NCBI GenBank assembly: GCA_964570205.1
Contig: CAZMXI010000001.1
Span: 1 to 64,000, forward strand
DNA length: 64,000 nt
Source: CAZMXI01 sp964570205
GTDB lineage: Bacteria; Planctomycetota; Phycisphaerae; Tepidisphaerales; Tepidisphaeraceae
Direction of reading: 5' to 3'
Part shown: one piece after another, positions 8,306 to 17,593 of the stretch
Layout of the letters: the number at the start of each line of letters is the position of its first letter
How positions within the stretch are numbered: the stretch's first letter is position 1
Notes under the pieces: model-generated
What the model saw: only the letters and a program-made list of their open reading frames with translations
Databases searched by the model: none
What the model was told of the DNA's origin: nothing
Made by a program: the position numbers and the translations under genes

Positions 8306-9862
8306 CTATGCCTCCTGCACGATCTTCCACTTCATGGCCTCAGCCAGGGCGAAAACACTCTCCTTCAGGTCGCCATACACCGTCACGCGGTGCCACCCAT
8401 AGCGGTCCCACTCGGTGAAGAGCTTCTCCAGGTCGCCCACGGGCTCAGCGCACAGCTTGGTGCGGCAGGCGCGGTCGTCGGGGTCGTTGTCGACCGCCTT
8501 GGCCTGATGGAAGAGGATCTCGTTGCGCGCGGGCAGTATCTCCACTGTCGTTGTCATGTGACCCAAGGGCAGAATCGACCGCACCGACGCCCCCTGCCGG
8601 TCTTCAGAATGGGTCAGGATATGGAAGGGATTGATCGAGCCCTTCGGGCCGAACGCCCGGTTTGAGGCCACGCAGTGGGCGTAGATGATCTGCCGTTTCG
8701 CCGTGTCGATGACGGGGTCCGAGATGTATCCCGGCCGGCCCTGCGTCAGCGTATTCACTGCGACCATCGTCGCCGTCGATCGCACATCGCACTCGCACGC
8801 GCCGATCAGCCCCTCGTTGCACAACTCGTGGAATCCCAGGCAGGGATAGGCGTGAATATGCCCGCCATAAAACCCGCCGAGGCAATTGATGGTGATCGCG
8901 GTGGCGTTGTGCCTCTTCATCACCGCCTTCTGGGCCAGGTACATCGCCGCCGACACTTCCAATGTCTCGCGGCTCACATCCTTGACCACCGCGGCAGTCT
9001 TCTGCCATCGCTCGGCGATGGCGCGGGATTCATCCTTGTCGGCCGCCTTCCATGCCTCGTTCACTTCGGCGAATGCGATGTTCAGAACGGGAATGCCCAT
9101 GACCGGCGCAGCCGGGCCCGAGTTCTGCCCCGCGACGGCCAGGATCTTCGACTCTTTCATGCGTTTGAGGCACTCATCCGTCGAGAGCGTCTTCAGGTCA
9201 TCGGGCTTGCATGCAAGATCACCCGGCCGGGGCGTGGCCGCGATGCGCGCCTTGGCGGTGGCGGCGACAAAGTCGGCCGGCGTGCCGCCATCTTTCACCA
9301 GCTCAAAGCACTTCACGGCCGCGGCGATATCCTCGATCTTTGATGAAGCCACGAAACCGACATTCGGCGACTTGGCGCGGAGGAACGCCGCCGTGTAAAC
9401 GAGGAATCCGCCGCTGCCCGCAAACTGGAAATCGGCGTACAGCACCGGCTTGTTGGATGTGGCGATCGTCTGGACCACCCGATTCCAGCAGTTCATCTGG
9501 TAAACCAGGTATCCATCAATCGACGCCGCCTTGTCCTGCTCCAGGATCTTCGCCGCGTCCTCCGGGCCTCGTGCCATGGAGGTGAGAAACTCAAATCCCG
9601 GGCAGAGACGGGCCAAATCGGCCTGAATGCGCTGCATAACCGGGCCGAAATCGAACCCGACCTTGGGCCAGTCAGGCCCGGGCTGCTTCTCGGCATGAAG
9701 CGAATGAATGATGCGGATGCGCACTTTGGGCTTCTGCTCGGCGGCGCTTGACCACCGAGGCGCGGCTATCGCCCCAGCCGCCGCACAAGCCGCGCACCCG
9801 GAGAGAAACCGCCGGCGGCTCGGGCACATCGCACATCCAGACGCAAGATCCAGCCTCGTCAT
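8306..9862 (-). CDS. Tat-exported L-fucose/L-arabinose isomerase-like protein
   Basis: 518 residues. A twin-arginine signal (PSRRRFLSGCAACAAAGA) is followed by a domain resembling the FucI/AraA isomerase fold: an N-terminal region tracking multi-sugar binding, and a C-terminal half with NCLGGFYGGHIHAYPCLGF, CECDVRSTATM and GYISDPVIDT. Such proteins interconvert aldoses and ketoses using a divalent metal, but an exported version is unusual and activity is unproven. AGGAG lies 6 nt before the ATG at 9862. It is 90 nt downstream of the VCBS gene on the same strand. It could instead be a non-enzymatic sugar-binding relative. Confidence 0.6.
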   Translation of the reverse strand: MTRLDLASGCAMCPSRRRFLSGCAACAAAGAIAAPRWSSAAEQKPKVRIRIIHSLHAEKQPGPDWPKVGFDFGPVMQRIQADLARLCPGFEFLTSMARGPEDAAKILEQDKAASIDGYLVYQMNCWNRVVQTIATSNKPVLYADFQFAGSGGFLVYTAAFLRAKSPNVGFVASSKIEDIAAAVKCFELVKDGGTPADFVAATAKARIAATPRPGDLACKPDDLKTLSTDECLKRMKESKILAVAGQNSGPAAPVMGIPVLNIAFAEVNEAWKAADKDESRAIAERWQKTAAVVKDVSRETLEVSAAMYLAQKAVMKRHNATAITINCLGGFYGGHIHAYPCLGFHELCNEGLIGACECDVRSTATMVAVNTLTQGRPGYISDPVIDTAKRQIIYAHCVASNRAFGPKGSINPFHILTHSEDRQGASVRSILPLGHMTTTVEILPARNEILFHQAKAVDNDPDDRACRTKLCAEPVGDLEKLFTEWDRYGWHRVTVYGDLKESVFALAEAMKWKIVQEA

Positions 9863-9952
9863 GATCCGCTCCTTTCCCATATTGCACCTTGTTGCCTAAC
9901 GCGAGCTTATCCTCTCGGCCGGCCGACACAACTACCAGTTCAGCGATTCCCG

Positions 9953-11182
9953 CTACCCGCCATTGAGCCAGACATCCACTCGAGGGGTCTCCCAGTTATA
10001 AGGTTTGTTGAGGATATCCATGTCGCCATCGCCATCCAGATCGGCGACTCTTGCTTCATGCCAGCCGTGGCCCCGGACCAGTTCTGTCGTCCTGAAACCA
10101 CCCCGCCCATCGCCGTAGAGCACCCATGCGGTTGCCCCCGCATGATCAGGCTCTGCCTGCCGCTCGTGCCACTTGGCCATTTCCGCACAGAATATGTCAA
10201 GATTGCCATCGCGGTCGATATCCGCCAGTTGCAGGCTGTGGCCGTGGATGAGCTGTCGGCTGATCAGGTCGCGGCCGATCCAGTCCCTGCTACTGGCAGG
10301 GTCACCGGTGCATTCGTAAATCCGCACTGGTCCGATCCCGTCGCCCGGTGAGATCACGATCTGAGGGTACCTGCCGGCCTTGAAGTACCCAGCGAAAATC
10401 AGCCCCCCGACGTCGGCGATCCGCGTGGCGCGGAACTTCTTATCTCCCATGTGCTTAAGAATCATATTGCCCGCCAGCAGTTCCAGCTTTCCGTCGGCAT
10501 CCACATCAAAGGCCGAGATGCCCTCCGGGTATTTGAACGTGTCGCGACCTTCCTCGCCACCAGAGCCGGTATAGATGGCCGTAAGCGGCCAGCTCTTGAC
10601 GTTTCGCACATCCGCCGGGATTTCCGCCAGGAAGATCGTTTTGGCATTCTGATTCCAGAACGCCAGTTGCGGCTTGCCCGTGCCCAGCAGGTCGCCAAAG
10701 ACCTGGTCGTGATGCTGCGTCTTGCCGCCCGACTTGACCAATCGCCGCCGCCACGACGTGGTTATATCGAAGGCGGGCGCGGGATTCTCCCACCACCAGA
10801 CATCGCTGCCCTGATAGTCGCCGCCGAAGACGATGTCCCGGTCGCCGTCGCCGTCGATATCGTGCACCGCCCCGCCTGCCTCAATCGGCAAGAGTTGCTT
10901 CTCGATCACAAAGCGGTCCCACCCCTTGTTCGTGCGGCGATACCAGATCAAGGCCGGAGCCTTGCCACGGCAACTGATGATGAAATCGTTGATCCCATCG
11001 CCGTCGAAGTCGCCCACAACAGCCCCGGTCTGCATGTTCGCGGCACCTGGCGTCGGCAGGTCATCCGTGGCGCTGGACACGCGCTGCCATTCAATTCCGC
11101 CGTCGGCCGCACCTGACGGCGCAGACACCGCCACCACCGCCATCGCTGGCACAAGGGCCAAGATAGACGCTCTGAATGACAT
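9953..11182 (-). CDS. Secreted FG-GAP/VCBS-repeat beta-propeller protein
   Basis: 409 residues with a signal peptide (ILALVPAMAVVAVSAPSGAA). At least five Ca-binding D-x-D-x-D-G-x-x-D loops are visible: GDFDGDGINDF, DIDGDGDRDIV, DVDADGKLEL, DIDRDGNLDIF and DLDGDGDMDIL. These mark the blades of a seven-bladed integrin-alpha-like propeller. Such planctomycete proteins are exported and thought to mediate binding. They carry no catalytic residues. The ATG at 11182 follows AGGAG with 8-nt spacing. It is divergent from the glycosidase-like gene at 11350. Confidence 0.85.
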   Translation of the reverse strand: MSFRASILALVPAMAVVAVSAPSGAADGGIEWQRVSSATDDLPTPGAANMQTGAVVGDFDGDGINDFIISCRGKAPALIWYRRTNKGWDRFVIEKQLLPIEAGGAVHDIDGDGDRDIVFGGDYQGSDVWWWENPAPAFDITTSWRRRLVKSGGKTQHHDQVFGDLLGTGKPQLAFWNQNAKTIFLAEIPADVRNVKSWPLTAIYTGSGGEEGRDTFKYPEGISAFDVDADGKLELLAGNMILKHMGDKKFRATRIADVGGLIFAGYFKAGRYPQIVISPGDGIGPVRIYECTGDPASSRDWIGRDLISRQLIHGHSLQLADIDRDGNLDIFCAEMAKWHERQAEPDHAGATAWVLYGDGRGGFRTTELVRGHGWHEARVADLDGDGDMDILNKPYNWETPRVDVWLNGG

Positions 11183-11349
11183 GGCGCTCGCTCCTGTCAC
11201 GACCCACGTAGACTGGACCTCAATACCCACTGTTTTACCGCTGCCATCGCGACTGGACAACTTCCCCCGCCCCCCGGGCACGGCGACTCGCCGACAATCC
11301 GATTCAACGTGACTGACCGTGCTTTGTCTGTTTCAATGGAGGATCATCC

Positions 11350-12555
11350 ATGAGCATCGCGGTACTCGCCTCTCGCCGTTTAGGCTCTGTTGTCGGGATC
11401 GTACTGATCACCACGACCCTGACGGCGGCCCTGCCTTCAGCATCGGCCGGCGAAACAACAGGTCAGGATGCATTTGCCCGTGGCCTCCCGGCATCGGCGG
11501 ACAATTTCCCGATCGCGGTCTGGCTTCAGGCGCCGAGGAATGCGGTTCGGTACAAGCAGATCGGAATCAACCTGTATGTCGGCTTGTGGCAGGGTCCGAA
11601 CGAGCAGCAGCTTGTCGAACTGGAGAAGGCCGGCATCCCAGTCATCTGCGACCAGAATTCCTTCGCCCTCGAGAACCAGGACCGCAAGATCATCGTCGGG
11701 TGGATGCATGGCGACGAGCCCGACAATGCGCAGGCCCTGCCCGGCGGCAAGGGATGGGGGCCGCCCATCCTGCCTGAGAAGATCGTCGAGGACTACCAGA
11801 GAATCCGCAAAGCCGATCCGACCCGGCCGGTGCTGCTCAACCTCGGCCAGGGCGTCGCCTGGGATGGCTGGTACGGCCGGGGAGTGCGCAGCAACAAGCC
11901 CGAGGACTACCCCAAGTATGTCCAGGGCTGCGATATCGTGTCGTTTGACATCTACCCAGCGGTTCACGACAGGAAGGAGATCGCCGGCAATCTCTGGTAC
12001 GTGCCCAAGGGCGTCGAGCGCCTGCGTCGATGGACCGAGGGCCGCAAGCCCGTCTGGTCGTGCATCGAATGCACGCGCATCGGCAACGAAAAGGTCAAGC
12101 CCACGCCACACCAGGTGAAGGCCGAAGTCTGGATGGCGATCATCCACGGTGCCAGGGGTCTGATCTACTTCTCGCATCAGTTCAAGCCAACCTTCATTGA
12201 GGCCGGCCTCCTGGCGGACAAGGAAATGGCCACTGCGGTTGGGCAGATCAACCGCCAGGTCCGCGAACTCGCCCCGGTGATCAACAGCCACGCCGCCGTC
12301 GAAGGCGCGACGGTCAGAAGCGCGTCGAAGGAAGTCCCCATAGCCATCATGGCCAGGCGGCATGAACGGGCAACCTACATCTTGGCCGTGGCCATGCGTG
12401 AGGGATCAACCACCGGGACGTTCCATCTCCCCGGCAGGACTGGCCGCGGCACAGTGCGTGTGATCGACGAAAACCGAACCATCGATATGGCCGATGGCCA
12501 GTGGCAGGACGCATTCGGGGGTTACGACGTTCGCCTTTTCCGAATTGAAGACTGA
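11350..12555 (+). CDS. Secreted glycosidase-like TIM-barrel protein
   Basis: 401 residues with a cleavable signal (VVGIVLITTTLTAALPSASA). The sequence looks like a (beta/alpha)8 glycosidase domain: YKQIGINLYVGLW early, then GWMHGDEPDN, VSFDIYP, PVWSCIECTRIG and GARGLIYFSHQF, followed by a small beta-rich C-terminal domain. Glu in DEP and Glu in CIEC are candidate acid/base and nucleophile residues for a retaining clan-A-like enzyme, but the family is not certain. GGAGGA lies 7 nt before the ATG. It is 1 bp from the convergent gene at 12557. Confidence 0.6.
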   Translation: MSIAVLASRRLGSVVGIVLITTTLTAALPSASAGETTGQDAFARGLPASADNFPIAVWLQAPRNAVRYKQIGINLYVGLWQGPNEQQLVELEKAGIPVICDQNSFALENQDRKIIVGWMHGDEPDNAQALPGGKGWGPPILPEKIVEDYQRIRKADPTRPVLLNLGQGVAWDGWYGRGVRSNKPEDYPKYVQGCDIVSFDIYPAVHDRKEIAGNLWYVPKGVERLRRWTEGRKPVWSCIECTRIGNEKVKPTPHQVKAEVWMAIIHGARGLIYFSHQFKPTFIEAGLLADKEMATAVGQINRQVRELAPVINSHAAVEGATVRSASKEVPIAIMARRHERATYILAVAMREGSTTGTFHLPGRTGRGTVRVIDENRTIDMADGQWQDAFGGYDVRLFRIED

Positions 12556-12556
12556 T

Positions 12557-13444
12557 TTACGGGTGTCCCCGCCCTTCAGGCTGAACAAGCCTGGCGAGCA
12601 ACTCCTGGCGCTCGGCCCGAGTCATCGGCCGAAGAGTCATCGACAGGCATTGATCGCCGATGTCGATGCTTGTGATGCGCAACGGGACGCTGTTGCCCCT
12701 GTCGCCCAGCTTCTCATCGACAGGCATGAACAACACGGCGTCTGTGGGCTGGTTCTCCAGCGAATCAAGCACCAGCCTGGTGACGGATACCTTCATCGCC
12801 GACATGTTGCTCGCGCCGGTGGGTCCGATCCGAGCGGCCGTCTGCCATTGCGGCATGTGAGAGCCCAGTTTCTGCCGCAGGAGGTCAAGCTGGCCGGCCA
12901 GGAGGAACTGTGGCAAAGGCAGCCGGCCCCCCAGCACCTTCGTCAGTTTCAGACGAAGCCGCCCCCGGTCATCAATGCTCGGCTCGAAATGGAAACTGAC
13001 CACGCAGTTCAGATCCGAGATCCGCGCCGCCGCGATCAGCCGATGATCTCGCAGAAAGAAACCCATTCCCGAGACATACCGCTCGGCCAACGACCGAAAA
13101 TCCTGGAACGCGGCACTGTTGTGCAACAGAAAGGCGTTCAGTTCCTCCTCAGTGACGTTCAACGTGACGAATTCAGCCGCCGGCGGCGCCATCGCGGTCG
13201 TCGGACGAGCTGTACCGCGCGCCTCGCGCACCTCCCGGTAGTGGGATGCCTGAGCCATCGACCGGGCCTGGAACACCTGGTCGAGCACTCGCTGGCTCAA
13301 AATGGGGGTTCCTGAATCCCACGCGAACGTCCGATAGAACTCGGGCGACTGGTGGAGACTGCGGTATCCGAAGGCGGCCAGGATCATCAGGCCCACCAGC
13401 AGCGCCGCCACACCCAGCAACAGCCACTTAAGCCATCTCTTCAT
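12557..13444 (-). CDS. Membrane-anchored hypothetical protein
   Basis: 295 residues. A KRWLKW stretch leads into one N-terminal membrane helix (LLLGVAALLVGLMILAAFGY), and the rest is predicted extracytoplasmic. The body contains TLNVTEEELNAFL and a beta-rich region with a C-terminal SMTLRPMTRAERQELLARL. I recognise no catalytic motif. The start at 13444 is chosen because it places the membrane helix at the N-terminus and follows GGAG; an upstream extension to 13474 is unlikely. It is convergent with the glycosidase-like gene. Confidence 0.62.
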   Translation of the reverse strand: MKRWLKWLLLGVAALLVGLMILAAFGYRSLHQSPEFYRTFAWDSGTPILSQRVLDQVFQARSMAQASHYREVREARGTARPTTAMAPPAAEFVTLNVTEEELNAFLLHNSAAFQDFRSLAERYVSGMGFFLRDHRLIAAARISDLNCVVSFHFEPSIDDRGRLRLKLTKVLGGRLPLPQFLLAGQLDLLRQKLGSHMPQWQTAARIGPTGASNMSAMKVSVTRLVLDSLENQPTDAVLFMPVDEKLGDRGNSVPLRITSIDIGDQCLSMTLRPMTRAERQELLARLVQPEGRGHP

Positions 13445-13628
13445 GTCGCTCCATCCCGCGGCCGGGAAGCCCATGGGTCATCCCCATCACTATTGTAGAT
13501 GGTCTTCCGCCGTCATAAACGCTACGCTCGGCAGAATCCTCAGCACATCGTATGCCGAGGTCATCACCACCAGAAATCGGGTGCTCCCCCGGTTCCCGCC
13601 AGGGAGTAGACTCGACTCAGGCAACGCC

Positions 13629-14078
13629 ATGCGATCGGTCTCGCCTACATCCAGGCAACCCGGCCACGACGACGAATACTGCCGTCGAGCAAGACGGCTG
13701 CGTTACCTGCATGGGGACAATCCCGCATTTCTGCAACAATCCCTCAGGCTCTTGTCCTGTGAAATGGATGCCAGGCGGATTCCGCTTCTGCCAGATTGCG
13801 ACGAACGCCCCGCCACCGCGTTCGCCGGTCTCGTCGCTGCCCGACTGAATGACGGGACCCTGCGCTACTCGGTGCGAAGAAGGCTGCTGCAACATGCCGA
13901 AAATCGCGGCATCGGTCGATTCGAGGCCAACCTCATCATCGCAACGGTCCAGCACCAGTGGCGACAGAGCCATGTGAGGATCGAGCCCGCCCGACAGAGT
14001 TGCCTGCCTCTCATCGCCACGTTCGTCATCCTCCAATCTCTCGTCATCATTGGCCTTCTCGTGATTCTGTGTGGGTAG
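13629..14078 (+). CDS. Small hypothetical protein with C-terminal membrane helix
   Basis: 149 residues ending in one hydrophobic helix (LIATFVILQSLVIIGLLVIL). The central block TLRYSVRRRLLQHAENRGIG then RFEANLIIATVQHQ resembles a segment I associate with small planctomycete proteins of unknown function. A tail-anchored, cytoplasm-facing protein is likely. The start is uncertain: the ATG at 13629 has only a weak CAGG, and the reading frame stays open further upstream. Nothing suggests an enzymatic role. Confidence 0.5.
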   Translation: MRSVSPTSRQPGHDDEYCRRARRLRYLHGDNPAFLQQSLRLLSCEMDARRIPLLPDCDERPATAFAGLVAARLNDGTLRYSVRRRLLQHAENRGIGRFEANLIIATVQHQWRQSHVRIEPARQSCLPLIATFVILQSLVIIGLLVILCG

Positions 14079-14123
14079 TGCTGATTGCCTCGTTGATGAC
14101 CGCAGGAGCCGGCCCATCCTTGA

Positions 14124-14152
14124 TTGACTGCTCGACAGGGTCAACGTACATT
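14124..14152 (+). promoter_or_regulatory. Promoter of the 14161-19711 cluster (leaderless type)
   Basis: TTGACT (14124-14129) and TACATT (14147-14152) are separated by 17 nt, and the ATG follows after 8 nt. It probably drives the membrane protein, ABC ATPase and permease together. Confidence 0.6.
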
Positions 14153-14160
14153 CCTCAGTC

Positions 14161-16641
14161 ATGCGTCTTCCGCTGGCGGGGCTGCTTGTTCTGTTGGTCT
14201 CGACCCACGCACTGGCACAGGCCGAGGGAGAGGTCGAGAGCATCGGGTTTTCCGGTTATTACCGCCCGAACTGCTGGGTGCCCATGCGGCTCAAGCTTCG
14301 TTCGCGGGTCGGACTTCCCGGCAACTACAAGCTTCAGGTCATCCAGGAGGATATGGACCGTGACCGCGTTTCCTATACCCGGCCCATTGCCCTGAATCCG
14401 AATGTCGAAGGCCGCCCGGCCACACAGGAACGCTACTGGGCCTGCTTCCTGCCACAGCCTCGCGTCGATGAAGCGCAGACGAGCCAGGAACTGACCAACC
14501 TCCTGCCGGTATTCCTGTGTCATGGAAACAGCCTCCGGCAGTTCGTCCAGATCCCCATTCCGCCCAGCACAACACTGCTGGCCGGGCGCAACCTTGATGA
14601 CCGCGCGCGCGGGCAGCGGCTGGTGCTGGTGGTGGTGGCATCGGGCGCAATGCCGATTCTCGATCAACACGTTGGTGCCTACGGCCTCACCGAAGATATC
14701 GCGTTCATTCGCATGTCTGTGAACGATCTGCCGGGCAATGCCCTGGCGTATCAGGCGGTGGACGGCATTATCTGGCTGAACGCCGACCCGACGCAACTTG
14801 ACGACGACACCTCCGCGGCCCTTCAGGACTACGTCCGTGAAGGTGGCCGGCTGGTGGTCTGCCAGAGCCCCGACTGGCAGAAGACAAAGGCCAGCGGCCT
14901 TGCCCCACTGCTGCCGGTGACGCTCGAAAGCATGGATGAGGAAGTCGACGCCAAGAGCCTTCGCAGGCTGGCGGGAATCCCTGACTACGAGAGATCGCAG
15001 CGGCAGGCCGGGGCGATCGACCAGGCTTGGCGGGCCCCGGACGATTCCTATCCCGATCCCTGGGCCGACCTGCAACAGCGAAGCACACCGATCGCGCGCG
15101 CAACAACAAGAGCCGGCGCCATGGTGGACCTGTGGAGCGCAAGCAGGCCCGACTCGCCCTATCTCGCACGCTGGATGGTCGGCCACGGCATGGTGGCGTG
15201 GGTCGCCCAGGACCTGGGCAGTCCGCAGGTGATCTCACAGGCGCCGCTTCGCCACATCGGCTGGGCGACCATCTGGGATCGCTGTTTCGACTGGCCGAAT
15301 CAGTCGCTTGCCGAGGCATCGCTCAAGGCATTCCCGAATCAGCGGGAACGCTACAGGAACTTCGCCCAGGACAAGCAGGGAGCCTACTCGGTGGAACTCA
15401 GCCAGACCCTGCTCCGCGAAATGGAGCATGGCAAGCGAGGCTTCGCCTATGTCGCTCTGGTCCTGCTCTTCTTCATCGTGTACTGGGCGATCGCCGGTCC
15501 GGGCAGCTACTTCTTCCTCCTGGCGCGCAAGCGGTCGCACCATAGCTGGATTGCGTTCGCCGTGTGCTCTCTGGGCGCGACAGGCGTCACGGCCGGCCTG
15601 GTGAAGCTCATCCTTCGCGGACCGCCTGAGGTGCGGCACGTCAGCTTTGTCCGCGTCATGGCAGGCGACCAGACCATCATCCACAGCCAGTTCGGCCTCT
15701 ACGTGCCAAGGGATGATGCCTCGCTGCCCATCGAACTGACCGGCGCCTCGCCGAAGAGCCTGAGCTACCTGACGCCTTATCCCATGCATGAAGCCTTCCA
15801 GCAGGAGAACGCCAGCGCCATCACGGCATGCCTCGCTACAGAATACGAGGTGCCGGTGCGTGAACGCACCGCCGATGAGCCGCCGGCCATCCGTGTCCCT
15901 TATCGCAGCACATCCAAACGGTTCCAGGCGCGCTGGGTTGGACAGTACAACGGCGGCATTGCCGGCGCAGCCGAGCTCCATGACAACGCATTGAGCGGCA
16001 CGCTGATCAACGGCAGTGGCACGGACTTGCGATCCGTCTATCTCGTCTATCGCCATCCCTCCTTCAAGGACGATGTCATGTTTCACTTGCAGGAGGCCGG
16101 CGGCGGCGCCTGGCGCAAAGGTGCCGATCTGGATCTGGCCGAACTGGCGAGCTTGCCCCCGGTTGACGACCGTCTGCCGTCGACATCCGGCATGAGGGGG
16201 CCGCTCAATCTCGCCTGGATCAACATCCGCTGGGCGGACAGCCTCCGTGGGAATTGGGGCGAGAGCGCCTTGGGCGACACCGATCGCGCCGCCCTGCTCC
16301 TGAGCGTTTTCGACCGACTGGCCCCGTCCATCGATCCAGACCCGGGCAACTCACGGAATGAACGATACGAGCTGCTGCGCAGGGCCGGCCGGCACCTGGA
16401 TGCGTCTCATGCCATCAGTTGCGGACACTTGTTAATCGTCGCGAGAGCGGACAACGACGCGGCCCTGCCCATTCCCCTGCGGGTGGACGGCGAGAGCGTT
16501 CAGCCTCACAGCAGGGGCACGGTCTACTACCAGTTCATCGTGCCGATGCGGCGCAGCGGCTCGGCGACACGGCCGAGCGTCGCTGAGCCGGACCCAAATG
16601 ACAATCCAGCCTCGCGAACCGAGGCCTCGACCTCCCGCTGA
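14161..16641 (+). CDS. Membrane protein with GATase-like extracytoplasmic domain
   Basis: 826 residues: a signal peptide (LAGLLVLLVSTHALAQ), then an extracytoplasmic region containing a class-I glutamine-amidotransferase-like fold signature (VDGIIWLNADPTQ, then DYVREGGRLVVCQSPDW). Two membrane helices lie near residues 425-485 (FAYVALVLLFFIVYWAIAGP and WIAFAVCSLGATGVTAGLV), followed by a second large extracytoplasmic part. It lies 7 nt before the ABC ATPase gene, so it is probably an accessory subunit of that exporter. The specific function is unknown; gliding/ABC-2-associated proteins have a similar layout. Confidence 0.65.
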   Translation: MRLPLAGLLVLLVSTHALAQAEGEVESIGFSGYYRPNCWVPMRLKLRSRVGLPGNYKLQVIQEDMDRDRVSYTRPIALNPNVEGRPATQERYWACFLPQPRVDEAQTSQELTNLLPVFLCHGNSLRQFVQIPIPPSTTLLAGRNLDDRARGQRLVLVVVASGAMPILDQHVGAYGLTEDIAFIRMSVNDLPGNALAYQAVDGIIWLNADPTQLDDDTSAALQDYVREGGRLVVCQSPDWQKTKASGLAPLLPVTLESMDEEVDAKSLRRLAGIPDYERSQRQAGAIDQAWRAPDDSYPDPWADLQQRSTPIARATTRAGAMVDLWSASRPDSPYLARWMVGHGMVAWVAQDLGSPQVISQAPLRHIGWATIWDRCFDWPNQSLAEASLKAFPNQRERYRNFAQDKQGAYSVELSQTLLREMEHGKRGFAYVALVLLFFIVYWAIAGPGSYFFLLARKRSHHSWIAFAVCSLGATGVTAGLVKLILRGPPEVRHVSFVRVMAGDQTIIHSQFGLYVPRDDASLPIELTGASPKSLSYLTPYPMHEAFQQENASAITACLATEYEVPVRERTADEPPAIRVPYRSTSKRFQARWVGQYNGGIAGAAELHDNALSGTLINGSGTDLRSVYLVYRHPSFKDDVMFHLQEAGGGAWRKGADLDLAELASLPPVDDRLPSTSGMRGPLNLAWINIRWADSLRGNWGESALGDTDRAALLLSVFDRLAPSIDPDPGNSRNERYELLRRAGRHLDASHAISCGHLLIVARADNDAALPIPLRVDGESVQPHSRGTVYYQFIVPMRRSGSATRPSVAEPDPNDNPASRTEASTSR

Positions 16642-16648
16642 GCGACTT

Positions 16649-17584
16649 ATGGCAACCGTTATCAAGACCGTCAACCTCACGAAGCGATACGGCACCCTGG
16701 TGGCGCTGTCGAACCTCAACCTCGAAATCGAGGAGGGCGACTGCTTCGGCTACATCGGCCCCAACGGCGCCGGCAAGTCCACCACCATCAAGGTCCTCGC
16801 CACCCTCCTTCAGCCCACGTGGGGCGAAGCGCGCATCTGCGATTACGTGGTCGGCTACCAGTCGCGGATGATCCGCCCCCTCATCGGCTACGTGCCTGAC
16901 TATTTCGGCGCCTACGAAGACATGGTGGTCCAGGAATACTGCGAATTCTTCGCCGCCGCCTACAGCATCAACGGCGTCGCCCGCACCAAGGTCGTCAACG
17001 ATGTGCTGGAACTGACCGACCTGGCCTACAAGCGGGACGCCCTGGTTGACGGACTTTCCCGCGGCATGAAGCAGAGACTGTCGATCGCCCGGGTGCTCCT
17101 GCACGATCCCAGGGTCCTGCTGCTGGACGAGCCGGCCGGCAATCTCGACCCTCGCGCCCGCATCGAGATGCGCGAGCTGCTCAAGGAGCTGCGCCGCCTG
17201 GGCAAGACCATCCTGATCAGCTCGCACATCCTGCCGGAGCTGGCCGACCTGTGCAACAAGATTGGCATCATCGAGACCGGCGAGCTGATCTACTCCGGCC
17301 CGGTCAACGACATCCTCCGCAAGGCCAGGACAGGCACGGTGCTCCACGTTGGCGTGGCGGCGCAGGCCGAGCAGGCCGCCGCCCTGCTCTCGCAGGACCC
17401 GAACATCGAGCACGTCGAGCCCCGCAACGGCCATATGCAGGTCTTGCTCAAGGATGGCGTCAATGACTACAGCTTCGTCCCCCAGCGGTTGATCAGCGCC
17501 GGCTACCGCCTGACCCTGCTCCGCGAGGAGGAAGTGAACCTCGAAACCGCCTTCATGCGGCTGACCAAGGGACTGGTGCAATAA
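16649..17584 (+). CDS. ABC-2 type transporter ATP-binding protein
   Basis: 311 residues with all ABC ATPase motifs: Walker A GPNGAGKST, Q-loop region, signature LSRGMKQRL, Walker B VLLLDEPAG, D-loop NLDP and H-loop SSHI. The C-terminal extension (about residues 215-311) resembles the CcmA/NatA group. It hydrolyses ATP at the cytoplasmic face to power the permease encoded 9 nt downstream. The ATG at 16649 is chosen because the ABC domain begins there; the upstream in-frame part overlaps the preceding gene. The substrate is unknown. Confidence 0.93.
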   Translation: MATVIKTVNLTKRYGTLVALSNLNLEIEEGDCFGYIGPNGAGKSTTIKVLATLLQPTWGEARICDYVVGYQSRMIRPLIGYVPDYFGAYEDMVVQEYCEFFAAAYSINGVARTKVVNDVLELTDLAYKRDALVDGLSRGMKQRLSIARVLLHDPRVLLLDEPAGNLDPRARIEMRELLKELRRLGKTILISSHILPELADLCNKIGIIETGELIYSGPVNDILRKARTGTVLHVGVAAQAEQAAALLSQDPNIEHVEPRNGHMQVLLKDGVNDYSFVPQRLISAGYRLTLLREEEVNLETAFMRLTKGLVQ

Positions 17585-17593
17585 AGAACTCCT

